A DNA stretch of 64,000 nt from Acidovorax sp. (lineage in GTDB: Bacteria; Pseudomonadota; Gammaproteobacteria; Burkholderiales; Burkholderiaceae_C), in assembly GCF_027492855.1 (NCBI RefSeq), contig NZ_JAPUDY010000051.1:185963-249962 (forward strand), in the 5' to 3' direction. Position 1 is the first letter of the stretch, and each line of letters starts with the position of its first letter. Under the pieces are notes generated by a model. It saw nothing but the letters and a program-made list of their open reading frames with translations. It was not told the DNA's origin and did no database searches. This document shows positions 19,365-27,607 of the stretch, piece by piece. The position numbers and the translations under genes are program-made.

Positions 19365-20714
19365 TCAGCGCACCATACACGGCGCCTTGTTGTTGAACTT
19401 CCACCCCGGGATCAGGTACTGCATGGCAATCGCGTCGTCGCGGGCGCCCAGGCCATGCTGCAGGTACAGCTGGTGGGCGCGCTCCACGGCGTCCATGTCC
19501 AGCTCCACGCCCAGGCCGGGCTTCTTGGGCAACTCGATGAAGCCGTTTTGGATCTGGAACGGCTCCTTCGTCAGCCGCTCGCCGTCCTGCCAAATCCAGT
19601 GCGTGTCGATCGCCGTGACGCGGCCGGGGGCGGCCGCGCCCACGTGGGTGAACATGGCCAGCGATACGTCGAAGTGGTTGTTGGAGTGCGAGCCCCAGGT
19701 CAGGCCGAAGGCCTGGCACATCTGCGCCACGCGCACCGATCCGGCCATGGTCCAGAAGTGCGGGTCGGCCAGTGGAATGTCCACCGACTGCAGGGCCAGG
19801 CTGTGCGCCATTTCGCGCCAGTCGGTGGCCACCATGTTGGTGGCGGTGGGCAGGCCCGTGGCGCGGCGGAACTCGGCCATCACCTCGCGGCCCGAGAACA
19901 CGCCCTCGGCACCGCAGGGGTCCTCGGCATAGGCCATCACGCCGTGCAGGTCGCGCGTGATGCGGATGGCATCTTTCAGCAGCCAGCCGCCGTTGGGGTC
20001 CAGCGTCACGCGCGCTTCAGGGAAGCGCGCATGCAGCGCGCGGATGGCCTCGACCTCTTCCTCGCCGCGCAGCACGCCGCCCTTGAGCTTGAAGTCGGCA
20101 AAGCCGTAGCGCTCGTACGCCGCCTCGGCCAGGCGCACGATGCCATCGGCCGACATGGCCTTCTCGTTGCGCAGGCGGAACCAGTCGTTGTCGGCACCGG
20201 GCTCGGTGCGGTAGGCCAGGTCGGTCTTTGCGCGGTCGCCCACGTAGAACAGGTAGCCCAGCATCTGTACCGATTCGCGCTGCACGCCGTCGCCCAGCAG
20301 TGCGGCCACCGGCACACCCAGGTGCTGGCCCAGCAGGTCCAGGAAGGCCGATTCCACCGCCGTCACGGCGTGGATGGTGATGCGCAGATCGAAGGTCTGC
20401 AGGCCGCGCCCGCCCGCATCGCGGTCGGCGAACTGGGCGCGCATGGCGTTGAGCACGGCATTGTGATGGCCGATGGGCCGGCCCACGATCAGCGGGCGTG
20501 CGTCCTCGATGGTCTGGCGGATCTTCTCGCCGCCAGGCACCTCGCCCACCCCGGTGTTGCCCGCGCTGTCGCGCAGGATGATCAGGTTGCGCGTGAAGAA
20601 GGGGCCGTGCGCACCGCTCAGGTTCATGAGCATGCTGTCGTGACCCGCCACGGGCACCACGCGCAACTCGGTGATGACGGGGGTGCTGCTGGTAGAAGGG
20701 GTAGAGGTGGTCAT
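19365..20714 (-). CDS. gudD: Glucarate dehydratase
   Basis: An enolase-superfamily enzyme that dehydrates D-glucarate (often also L-idarate) to 5-keto-4-deoxy-D-glucarate. The 449-aa length matches the family. Visible signature residues are the KxK motif in DFKLKGG, metal ligands in TLDPNGGW and YAEDPCG, the third in ATNMVATDW, and the catalytic histidine in [10 protein letters not shown]. The start ATG at 20714 was chosen by family length; the ribosome-binding site is weak. It is the last gene of kdgD, Bug protein, gudD. The product of this reaction is the substrate of KdgD. Confidence 0.94.
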   Translation of the reverse strand: MTTSTPSTSSTPVITELRVVPVAGHDSMLMNLSGAHGPFFTRNLIILRDSAGNTGVGEVPGGEKIRQTIEDARPLIVGRPIGHHNAVLNAMRAQFADRDAGGRGLQTFDLRITIHAVTAVESAFLDLLGQHLGVPVAALLGDGVQRESVQMLGYLFYVGDRAKTDLAYRTEPGADNDWFRLRNEKAMSADGIVRLAEAAYERYGFADFKLKGGVLRGEEEVEAIRALHARFPEARVTLDPNGGWLLKDAIRITRDLHGVMAYAEDPCGAEGVFSGREVMAEFRRATGLPTATNMVATDWREMAHSLALQSVDIPLADPHFWTMAGSVRVAQMCQAFGLTWGSHSNNHFDVSLAMFTHVGAAAPGRVTAIDTHWIWQDGERLTKEPFQIQNGFIELPKKPGLGVELDMDAVERAHQLYLQHGLGARDDAIAMQYLIPGWKFNNKAPCMVR

Positions 20715-20870
20715 GGTGGTTTGGCTTTGGGGCACATGCGCCCCGGTCTTTCGTCTCACAGCGGCTCACAAACCTCAGCGAAGCGGTCCTAGCTAGGCGC
20801 TACGTCGCAGGCAGTGCGAGTAGCACGACAAGACGGAGCAACAACGCCAGGAGAGGTTTTTGAGTCGCTC
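20715..20870. other. Spacer between the Bug-protein gene and gudD, with a possible dispersed element
   Basis: No gene is seen. The segment around 20775-20862 contains CCTAGCTAGGCGCTACGTCG and GCAACAACGCCAGGAGAGG. It resembles a sequence I recall from other Comamonadaceae intergenic regions, but no second copy is present in this window, so the repeat assignment is tentative. Confidence 0.35.
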
Positions 20871-21851
20871 TCAATCAGCGGTGATTTTTCGCGTCTCAAT
20901 CACCGTCTTCCAGCGCGCAAATTCGCGCGCCTGGTACGCGGTGAAGGCTTCGGGCGTGCTCGCCACGATCTCCAGGCCCTGGTCGAGCATGCGCTTCTTC
21001 ACGGCGGGGTCGTTCATGGCGGCGACGGCGGCGTCCGAGAGCTTCTTCTTGAGCGCGGCTGGCAGCCCCTTGGGTGCGGCCATGCCCTGCCAGGAATAGA
21101 CCTCGGCCCCGGCCACACCGGATTCAGCCAGCGTGGGCACGTCGGGCAGCACCGGGCTGCGCTTGTCACCGGTGACGGCAATCGCATGCAGCTTGCCGGC
21201 GCGGATGTGCTGCAGCACGGCGTTCACGTTCTGGAAAGAGAACTCCACCTGCCCGCCCAGCAGGTCGTTGATGGCCGGTGCGCCGCCCTTGTAGGGGATG
21301 TGCAGGCCTTCGGTACCGCTTTGCTGCCAGAACACTTCGGCCGAGAGGTGGTCGGACGAGCCGTTGCCCGAGCTGGCAAAGCTCACCTTGCCGGGGTTGG
21401 CCTTGAGCTGGGCGATCACCTCTTTCACGGTGCGTGCCTTCTGGCCGGGGGCGGCCACCAGCACGTTGGGCGCCTGCACGGGCACGGTGATGTAGTCGAA
21501 GTCCTTGAGCGCGTCATACGGCACGCTCTTGAGCAGGTGCGGCGCCACGACGAAGGCGCCCAGCGAGGACACCAGCAGCGTGTAGCCGTCGGCCGGCGCA
21601 CGCTTGACCATGCCGGCCCCCAGCGTGCCCGTGGCACCGGGGCGGTTGTCCACCACGAAGTTCTGGCCCAGTTTCTCGCCCATGTGCAGGGCCATGGCGC
21701 GGGCCACCATGTCAGTGGAACCACCGGCCGGGAACGGCACGATGATGGTGACGGGCTTTTCAGGCCAGGCGGCGGGCGTGCCCGTCTGGGCCGATGCGGC
21801 GAAGGCCAGGCTGCAGGCGCTGGCAACGAGCAGCAGTTTCTTGAGGAACAT
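20871..21851 (-). CDS. Bug-family (TctC-type) periplasmic substrate-binding protein
   Basis: A 326-aa secreted binding protein. It has a Sec signal peptide (MFLKKLLLVASACSLAFAASAQ), then the Bug/TctC signature WPEKPVTIIVPFPAGGSTDMVAR and the ligand-loop NRPGATGTLGAG. Members bind carboxylates for tripartite tricarboxylate transporters. Many, like this one, are not next to transporter membrane genes. Its place between kdgD and gudD suggests that it binds glucarate or a related sugar diacid. Which TctAB partner it uses is unknown. Confidence 0.92.
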   Translation of the reverse strand: MFLKKLLLVASACSLAFAASAQTGTPAAWPEKPVTIIVPFPAGGSTDMVARAMALHMGEKLGQNFVVDNRPGATGTLGAGMVKRAPADGYTLLVSSLGAFVVAPHLLKSVPYDALKDFDYITVPVQAPNVLVAAPGQKARTVKEVIAQLKANPGKVSFASSGNGSSDHLSAEVFWQQSGTEGLHIPYKGGAPAINDLLGGQVEFSFQNVNAVLQHIRAGKLHAIAVTGDKRSPVLPDVPTLAESGVAGAEVYSWQGMAAPKGLPAALKKKLSDAAVAAMNDPAVKKRMLDQGLEIVASTPEAFTAYQAREFARWKTVIETRKITAD

Positions 21852-21952
21852 GGTGGTTGTCTCCGAAAGGTGACGTTGGGGGTCGATGGCCCTCTTGCGG
21901 GGCCTCGTTCAACGGGGTGGTGTGGGGTGTATGGCCGCGTGGCGCTTGCTAC

Positions 21953-22864
21953 TTACTGCGGCCCGAGCTTGTCGATCAGCGCCTTGAGCTCTTCCATCTC
22001 ACGGGGCTTGAGGTCCGTGAGCGGCGCGCGCACCGGCCCGCCGTCGTGGCCCACGATGCGTGCGCCCGCCTTGATGATGGAGACGCCATAGCCCTCCACC
22101 CGGTTGCGGATGGCCAGATAAGGCATGAAAAACTCCTTGAGCAGGCGGTGCTGCGTGGCCATGTCGTCCGCCGCCACGGCCTGGTAGAACTCCATCGCCG
22201 TCCTGGGGATGAAGTTGAACACCGCAGACGAATACACCGGCGTGCCCAGCGCCTTGTAGGCGGCGGCATAGACCTCGGCCGTGGGCAGCCCGCCCAGGTA
22301 CGAGAAACGGTCGCCCATCTTCATGTAGATGGAAGACATGACCTCGATGTTGCCCACCCCGTCCTTGAAGCCGATCAGGTTGGGGCAGCGCTCGGCCAGG
22401 ATGGCCAGCGAATCGGGGGTCAGCTTGGTGCGGTCGCGGTTGTAGACGATCACACCGAACTTCACGCTCTTGCAGACCTGCTCGACATGGGCGATCAGGC
22501 CCTCCTGGCCGGCTTCGGTCAGGTAATGGGGCAAGAGCAGGATGCCATGGGCCCCCAGGCGCTCAGCCTCTTGCGCATGGGCAATGGCGGTGCGGGTGGG
22601 GCCACCGGCGCCGGCAATGATGGGCACCTTGCCACGGCAGGTGTCCACGGCGGTTTTGATGACCTGGCTGTATTCCGGGCCGGAGAGCGAGAAATACTCG
22701 CCCGTGCCGCCGGCGGCAAACAGGGCGCTGGCGCCATAGGGGGCCAGCCACTCCAGGCGCTCGATGTAGGTGCTGGGGCGGAATTCACCCTGTTCGTCGA
22801 AGTCCGTGATGGGAAAGGACAGCAGGCCGGAGCCCATGATGGTTTTGAGGTCTTGGGGGGTCAT
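21953..22864 (-). CDS. kdgD: 5-dehydro-4-deoxyglucarate dehydratase
   Basis: KdgD dehydrates and decarboxylates 5-keto-4-deoxy-D-glucarate to 2,5-dioxopentanoate (alpha-ketoglutarate semialdehyde). A semialdehyde dehydrogenase, not present in this window, would then give 2-oxoglutarate. The 303-aa product is of the DapA/N-acetylneuraminate lyase fold: [10 protein letters not shown] near the N-terminus, tyrosine in VIVYNRDR, and the Schiff-base lysine in [10 protein letters not shown] used the ATG at 22864, which gives the family length. It is the first gene of the glucarate operon. A palindrome lies about 55-70 bp upstream. Confidence 0.93.
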   Translation of the reverse strand: MTPQDLKTIMGSGLLSFPITDFDEQGEFRPSTYIERLEWLAPYGASALFAAGGTGEYFSLSGPEYSQVIKTAVDTCRGKVPIIAGAGGPTRTAIAHAQEAERLGAHGILLLPHYLTEAGQEGLIAHVEQVCKSVKFGVIVYNRDRTKLTPDSLAILAERCPNLIGFKDGVGNIEVMSSIYMKMGDRFSYLGGLPTAEVYAAAYKALGTPVYSSAVFNFIPRTAMEFYQAVAADDMATQHRLLKEFFMPYLAIRNRVEGYGVSIIKAGARIVGHDGGPVRAPLTDLKPREMEELKALIDKLGPQ

Positions 22865-23270
22865 GGTGTCCGTGGTCAATTCGTGGTGATGCGATGTCAA
22901 TGCCTGAATGTTAACGTTGTCATTGTCGTACAACATAGGGCAAACCCTAAACATTGAGTATTTTTTGGCAGCTGCTTGAGTGCCCGACAAAGACTTTCAA
23001 AACCACCGTTGGCCGAAGCGCCGCGCTCGCCATGGCTCCGCCTTGGACACAGGAGGCGAACAATGGACCGGGCACCGCAACAGCGGGATGGCTTTTGCCG
23101 CGCGGCCTGAATTTCGACGCGCCCACATGCCTTGATGAGCGTGTGGTGAGTACGCCCAAAACACCGAGGCCGCACACCACCACAGCCACCTCGTGCGTAG
23201 ACTTTGCCCCATTGGCGCACTCCCCGATCTCTTACAAAATCCAGGCGGCCGTCTTCCTGCACGAACACCA
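22865..23270. other. Divergent control region between kdgD and the Crp/Fnr gene
   Basis: These 406 bp carry no convincing gene. The left end is AT-richer and holds the candidate operator at 22916-22934. The rest (about 22980-23260) has ordinary GC and several unremarkable open frames. Possible promoters for both flanking genes must lie here, but no strong -35/-10 pair stands out. Confidence 0.6.
22916..22934. promoter_or_regulatory. Candidate operator upstream of the glucarate operon
   Basis: GTTGTCATTGTCGTACAAC has outer arms GTTGT/ACAAC and an inner TTGT-CGT-ACAA palindrome. The form resembles sites of GntR/FadR-type sugar-acid regulators, but no such regulator gene is in the window. The divergent Crp/Fnr protein is another candidate binder. 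Confidence 0.5.
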
Positions 23271-23963
23271 ATGACAATGACCACCGCCTCACTGGACCTC
23301 TTCCTCGCCCAATCGTCGTGGACCTCTTGCCTGACCGATGAGGAGGCTGCGCGCATGCGCAAGGCGATCACGGTCCGCAGCTTCCCCGCTGGCAGCGCGG
23401 TATTTGCACGTGGCACGCCGACGGCCCACTGGGCCGGGGTGATGGAGGGAATGCTGAAGCTCGACAACATCACCGAAGAAGGCCGCATCAGCACCTTTGC
23501 GGGCGTGCCCTCGGGTGCCTGGTTCGGCGAGGGATCGGTGCTCAAGGACGAGCCCCGGCCCTATGCCGTGACGGCGCTGACGGACAGCGTGGTGGCCCTG
23601 CTGCCGCGCAGCGACTTTCTGCGGCTGCTGCACGAGAGCCATCCGTTTGCGCTGTGGCTGATCGGGCAGCTCAACGCACGCCTGGCGCACTATGTGGCGC
23701 TGGTGCAGACCGACCGGCTGGGCGACACCACGGCGCAGGTGGCGCACAGCCTGTCGGGGCTGTTCAACGATGCGCTGTTCCCCAACACCGCGCGGCGCAT
23801 CACGCTGTCGCAAGAGGAACTGGGGCGCCTGTCGGGCGTGTCGCGCCAGGTGGCCAACCGGGCGCTGCAGGAACTGCAGGACCGGGGCGCGATCCGCCTG
23901 GGCTATGGGTCGATCGAGGTGATCGACCTGAAGGTATTGCAGGCCATCGCGCGAGAAGGCTGA
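23271..23963 (+). CDS. Crp/Fnr-family transcriptional regulator
   Basis: A 230-aa regulator with an N-terminal cyclic-nucleotide-binding-like beta barrel (FPAGSAVFARGTPTAHW, GAWFGEGSVLKDEPRPY) and a C-terminal winged helix whose recognition region reads SQEELGRLSGVSRQVANRAL. No Fnr-type N-terminal cysteine cluster is present, so it is not an oxygen-sensing Fnr. The cAMP-contact residues of true Crp are not obvious. It is divergent from kdgD and could control it, but many Comamonadaceae carry such regulators without a known effector. Confidence 0.87.
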   Translation: MTMTTASLDLFLAQSSWTSCLTDEEAARMRKAITVRSFPAGSAVFARGTPTAHWAGVMEGMLKLDNITEEGRISTFAGVPSGAWFGEGSVLKDEPRPYAVTALTDSVVALLPRSDFLRLLHESHPFALWLIGQLNARLAHYVALVQTDRLGDTTAQVAHSLSGLFNDALFPNTARRITLSQEELGRLSGVSRQVANRALQELQDRGAIRLGYGSIEVIDLKVLQAIAREG

Positions 23964-23967
23964 ACAC

Positions 23968-25668
23968 TCAGCCTGCAGACTCTGCCGGCAACTGCGCCAG
24001 CTTTGTGATGGCCTCGCGGCTGCCCGCGATCTCGCGCAGGCGAAACTTCTGGATCTTGCCCGTGGCCGTGCGCGGCAGCATGTCGAAGACGACCTGGCGC
24101 GGACACTTGAAGCGCGCCAGGTGGGCACGGCAGAAGTCGATCAGATCCTCGGCGCTCACGCTGCCCACCGCATCGGGCTTGAGCTCCACGAAGGCGCAAG
24201 GCACCTCGCCCCAGCGTTCGTCGGGCTGGGCCACCACGGCGGCCAGCAGCACGGCGGGGTGGCGGTGCAGCACGTCTTCCACCTCCACCGAGGAGATGTT
24301 CTCGCCGCCCGAGATGATGACGTCCTTGGAGCGGTCGGTGATCTGCACATAGCCATCGGGGTGCAGCACCGCGATGTCGCCGGTGTGGAACCAGCCGCCG
24401 GCAAAGGCCTTGGCCGTGGCGCCGGGGTTCTTGAGGTAGCCCTTCATCACCGTGTTGCCGCGCAGCATGATCTCCCCAGCCGTCACCCCATCGGCCGGCA
24501 CGGGCTGCAGCGTGTCGGGGTTGAGCACTTGCAGGTGCTCCAGCGCCGCAGCGCGCACGCCCTGGCGCGCCTGCAGCTGGGCACGCCCGGCCTCGGGCAA
24601 GGCCGCCCAGCCGGGCTGGCGAACGCAGCTCACGGGCGTGCCCGAGACTTCGGTGATGCCGTACACATGGTCCACATCGAAGCCCATCGCGGCAATCGCC
24701 TGCAGGATGGCTGCGGGGGGCGGCGAGCCGGCCGTGAGCACGCGCACCGGGCGCGGCAGCGCGATGCGCTCGTGCGCCGGTGCATTGGCCAGCATGGCCA
24801 GCACCGTGGGCGCGGCGCAGAAATGGTCCACCCCGTGCGCGGCAATCGCCTCGAAGATGGCCTTGGCCGTGACCTTGCGCAGGCACACATGCGTGCCCGC
24901 CGCCGCCGTGACAGCCCAGGTGAAGCACCAGCCGTTGGCGTGGAACATGGGCAGCGTCCACAGGTACACAGGGTTGCGCGGCATCGCCCAGTCGGTCATC
25001 TGCAGCAGGCTCATGAGGTAAGCGCCACGGTGGCTGGGCACCACGCCCTTGGGGTCGCCCGTGGTGCCCGAGGTGTAGTTCAGCGCGATGGGGTCCCACT
25101 CGTCTTCGGGCCACAGGCCTTCGAAGGCCGGGTCGCCCTCGGCCAGCAGGGCCTCGTAATCAAGTGCGCCGAAGGCCGGCTGCGCGGGCAGGCCCGCATC
25201 GTGGATGGCGATCACCAGCGGCGGCTGCGCCAGGCTGGCGACGGCCTGGGCCGCCAGCGCCGCGAACTCGCTGTCCACCAGCAGCACACGCGCCTCGCCG
25301 TGGCGCAGGATGAAGCCGATGGCCTCGGCGTCGAGCCGGCAGTTGATGGCGTTGATGACCGCACCGCAGAGGGGGATGCCCAGGTGCGCCTCCAGCATCG
25401 CGGGCGTGTTCGGCGCGAGGATGGCCACCGTGTCGCCGCGCTGCACTCCGCGCCTGGCCAGCGCGCTGGCCAGGCGGTAGGCGCGCTCGCGCGTCTGCGC
25501 CCAGCTCTGCGTGCCGCCGCCATGCACGACGGCAATGCCCTGCGGGTGCACCTGCGCGCTGCGGTCCAGAAAGCCCAGCGGCGTGAGCGGCAGGTGGTTG
25601 GCGGGGGTGCGTTCCAGGCCCTGCTGGTAGGGGTTGCGGGGCACTCCGGGCGTTGTGGTGGCTTGCAT
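23968..25668 (-). CDS. AMP-dependent acyl-CoA synthetase
   Basis: A 566-aa acyl-CoA synthetase with the P-loop YTSGTTGDPKGV, the motif VYGITEVSGTPV, the hinge WFHTGDIAVLHPDGYVQITDRSKD, and the catalytic lysine in TATGKIQKFRLREI. The sequence type (LTPLGFLDRSAQVHP at the start, TDRSKDVIISGGENISSVEVED) is that of medium-chain or methylmercaptopropionate-type CoA ligases (DmdB/AAE group). The substrate cannot be fixed from sequence. It follows the nitroreductase gene by 20 bp on the same strand, so the two are probably one operon. It ends 4 bp from the convergent Crp/Fnr gene. Confidence 0.86.
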   Translation of the reverse strand: MQATTTPGVPRNPYQQGLERTPANHLPLTPLGFLDRSAQVHPQGIAVVHGGGTQSWAQTRERAYRLASALARRGVQRGDTVAILAPNTPAMLEAHLGIPLCGAVINAINCRLDAEAIGFILRHGEARVLLVDSEFAALAAQAVASLAQPPLVIAIHDAGLPAQPAFGALDYEALLAEGDPAFEGLWPEDEWDPIALNYTSGTTGDPKGVVPSHRGAYLMSLLQMTDWAMPRNPVYLWTLPMFHANGWCFTWAVTAAAGTHVCLRKVTAKAIFEAIAAHGVDHFCAAPTVLAMLANAPAHERIALPRPVRVLTAGSPPPAAILQAIAAMGFDVDHVYGITEVSGTPVSCVRQPGWAALPEAGRAQLQARQGVRAAALEHLQVLNPDTLQPVPADGVTAGEIMLRGNTVMKGYLKNPGATAKAFAGGWFHTGDIAVLHPDGYVQITDRSKDVIISGGENISSVEVEDVLHRHPAVLLAAVVAQPDERWGEVPCAFVELKPDAVGSVSAEDLIDFCRAHLARFKCPRQVVFDMLPRTATGKIQKFRLREIAGSREAITKLAQLPAESAG

Positions 25669-25688
25669 GTGGTTGTCTCCTGTGGTGT

Positions 25689-26450
25689 TTACGCGTGGAA
25701 GGTGGTGAACGACCCAACGCTCTCGCGTTCCGTCACCAGCGTGTTCTCGATGCAGGCGGGGTTGGCATGGCCCAGGCCCATGCCGCAGACCACCATCTCG
25801 GTGTCGGGGATGCCCAGTTCGGCATGGATGACCTGGTGGAATTTGGTGAACGCCACCTGCGGGCAGGTGTCGAGCCCACGCGCGCGGGCCGCCACCATCA
25901 GGCTCTGCAGGAACATGCCGTAGTCGAGCAGGCTGCCGGCCTGCAGGGCACGGCTCACCGTGAAGATCAGCCCCACGGGCGCATCAAAGAAGCGGTAGTT
26001 GCGCCCGTGCTGCGCGTGCATGCGCGCCTTGTCGCCTTTGGCGATGCCGAGCAGGCCATACAGGTCCCAGCCCACCTTGCGGCGCCGGTCCACATAAGGC
26101 GACACCCAGTCGAGCGGGTAATAGTGGTAGGGCTCGGTGAGGGTCCCGGCCGCATCCCCATCGTTGTCCACGGCGGCGATGGCGGCGCTCAGCCGCTCCT
26201 TGGCACTGCCCGTGAGCACATGCACGCGCCAGGGCTGGGTGTTCATGCCCGAGGCCGCATGGCGCGCCACGTCGAGGATCGCATGCACCTCCCCCAGCCC
26301 CACCGGCGTGGGCAAAAAGGCGCGGATGCTGCGCCGCGAGACAATGGCCCAGTCCACAGCCCGTTTGAGCGCAGGAGCGGGAACGGGTGCGGTCGAATCC
26401 CGCGGCACGGAGTGTGCAGAGGGCGATGGAAAAGTCGGTGAACAGGTCAT
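25689..26450 (-). CDS. Nitroreductase-family flavoprotein
   Basis: A 253-aa FMN-dependent oxidoreductase of the nitroreductase fold. It has the N-terminal arginine motif SRRSIRAFLPTPV, the ASGMNTQPWRVHVLTG flavin loop, and C-terminal CGMGLGHANPACIENTL. NADH-dependent reduction of nitroaromatics, quinones or enoates is the usual activity, but the true substrate is unknown. It is the first gene of a two-gene unit with an acyl-CoA synthetase and is divergent from a LacI regulator. A palindrome lies in the shared promoter region. Confidence 0.88.
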   Translation of the reverse strand: MTCSPTFPSPSAHSVPRDSTAPVPAPALKRAVDWAIVSRRSIRAFLPTPVGLGEVHAILDVARHAASGMNTQPWRVHVLTGSAKERLSAAIAAVDNDGDAAGTLTEPYHYYPLDWVSPYVDRRRKVGWDLYGLLGIAKGDKARMHAQHGRNYRFFDAPVGLIFTVSRALQAGSLLDYGMFLQSLMVAARARGLDTCPQVAFTKFHQVIHAELGIPDTEMVVCGMGLGHANPACIENTLVTERESVGSFTTFHA

Positions 26451-26530
26451 GGCGGCATGCTAGGCAGGGATGCCGCTTGTGACTGTCGATGCAAAGACAT
26501 TTGGCGGGATTCACCCGGCGCCCAGGTCTG

Positions 26531-26542
26531 AGAACCTGTTCT
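26531..26542. promoter_or_regulatory. Palindromic operator upstream of the LacI gene
   Basis: AGAACCTGTTCT is a perfect 12-bp palindrome. It is followed at once by TATAGA (26543-26548), a possible -10 for the LacI gene, whose ATG begins 8 bp later. Binding there would block that promoter, which suggests autorepression and possibly control of the divergent nitroreductase operon. Confidence 0.6.
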
Positions 26543-26556
26543 TATAGACTCCCCGC

Positions 26557-27594
26557 ATGCCTGCTGCCCCGCCCCCCGCCCCCCCATTTACCGCCACGCG
26601 CGACCGCCCCGTGGTCACGCTGCGCGAGGTGGCCGAGCGCGCGGGGGTGTCGATGATCACCGTCTCACGCGCAATCCACACGCCGCAGCAGGTGTCCGAG
26701 CGCACGCGGGTGCGCGTGCAGGAAGCCGTCTCCGCCATGGGCTATGTGCCCAACCTCGTGGCGGGCGGCCTGCGCTCGGCGCGCAGCCATGTGGTCACGG
26801 CGCTGGTGCCCACCCTCACAGGGCCCTTGTTCGGCGAGATGGTGCAGGCGCTTACCGATGCGCTGGAGCTGCGCGGCTTTCAGGTGATGGTGGGCCAGGT
26901 GGGCTATGCACACTCGCGCGAGGACGAGCTGCTGCGCGCCATCGTGGGCCGGCGGCCCGATGGCATCGTGGTCACCGGCATCATGCACTCCCCCGAGGGG
27001 CGGCGCCTGCTCGCAGCATCGGGCATCCCCATTGTGGAGACCTGGGACTTCACCGACACCCCCATCGACATGCTGGTCGGCCTGCGGCACGAAGCGCTGG
27101 GCGCGGCGGTGTGCGAGCACCTGCACGCCCGGGGCCGGCGCCGGCTGGCCCTGCTCAGCGGTGGCGACGAACGCGCCGCTCGGCGCGCGCAGGGCTTTGC
27201 GGCGGCGGCGCAGCGCCTGGGCCTGCGCGCACCCACCGTGCGACTGGGCAAATCGCCCACCACCCACGCCGACGGCCGCGAGGGGCTGGCGGCCCTGCTG
27301 GCCGACACGCCCGACATCGACGCCGTGTTCTGCAGCTCGGACATGCTCGCCCTGGGCGTGCTGACCGAGGCGCGCGTGCGGGGCATCGCCGTGCCGCAGC
27401 AGCTGGCGGTGATGGGCTTTGGCGACATCGACTTCGCGCAGACCGTGAGCCCCAGCCTGTCCACCGTGCGCATCGACGGCACCCGCATGGGGCAGACGGC
27501 AGCCCAGTGGATCGCCGACCGCGCCGACGGCAAGGCCGTGGCCGCGCCCGTGGTGGACATCGGTTTCTCGGTCATTGAACGGGAAAGCACGTAG
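26557..27594 (+). CDS. LacI-family transcriptional regulator
   Basis: A 345-aa repressor. The N-terminal helix-turn-helix (TLREVAERAGVSMITVSRAI) and hinge helix (YVPNLVAGGLRSARS) precede a periplasmic-binding-like domain with two lobes (TALVPTLTGPLFGEMVQAL, CSSDMLALGVLTEARVRGI). The C-terminal GFGDIDFAQTVSPSLSTVRI is typical of GntR (gluconate repressor)-like members, so the effector may be a sugar acid. No ribosome-binding site precedes the ATG and a -10-like hexamer lies only 8 bp before it, so the transcript may be leaderless. Confidence 0.9.
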   Translation: MPAAPPPAPPFTATRDRPVVTLREVAERAGVSMITVSRAIHTPQQVSERTRVRVQEAVSAMGYVPNLVAGGLRSARSHVVTALVPTLTGPLFGEMVQALTDALELRGFQVMVGQVGYAHSREDELLRAIVGRRPDGIVVTGIMHSPEGRRLLAASGIPIVETWDFTDTPIDMLVGLRHEALGAAVCEHLHARGRRRLALLSGGDERAARRAQGFAAAAQRLGLRAPTVRLGKSPTTHADGREGLAALLADTPDIDAVFCSSDMLALGVLTEARVRGIAVPQQLAVMGFGDIDFAQTVSPSLSTVRIDGTRMGQTAAQWIADRADGKAVAAPVVDIGFSVIEREST

Positions 27595-27607
27595 CAGCGC
27601 GCAGGCG

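Noticed and set aside
22980-23260. Open frames between kdgD and the Crp/Fnr gene as a small gene
   Set aside because: Several overlapping short frames exist on both strands, but none has a start with a ribosome-binding site or any recognisable motif.
24121-25923. Long plus-strand frame opposite the acyl-CoA synthetase gene
   Set aside because: The translated sequence is His/Arg/Gly-rich with no domain pattern, while the minus-strand frame carries all adenylate-forming motifs.
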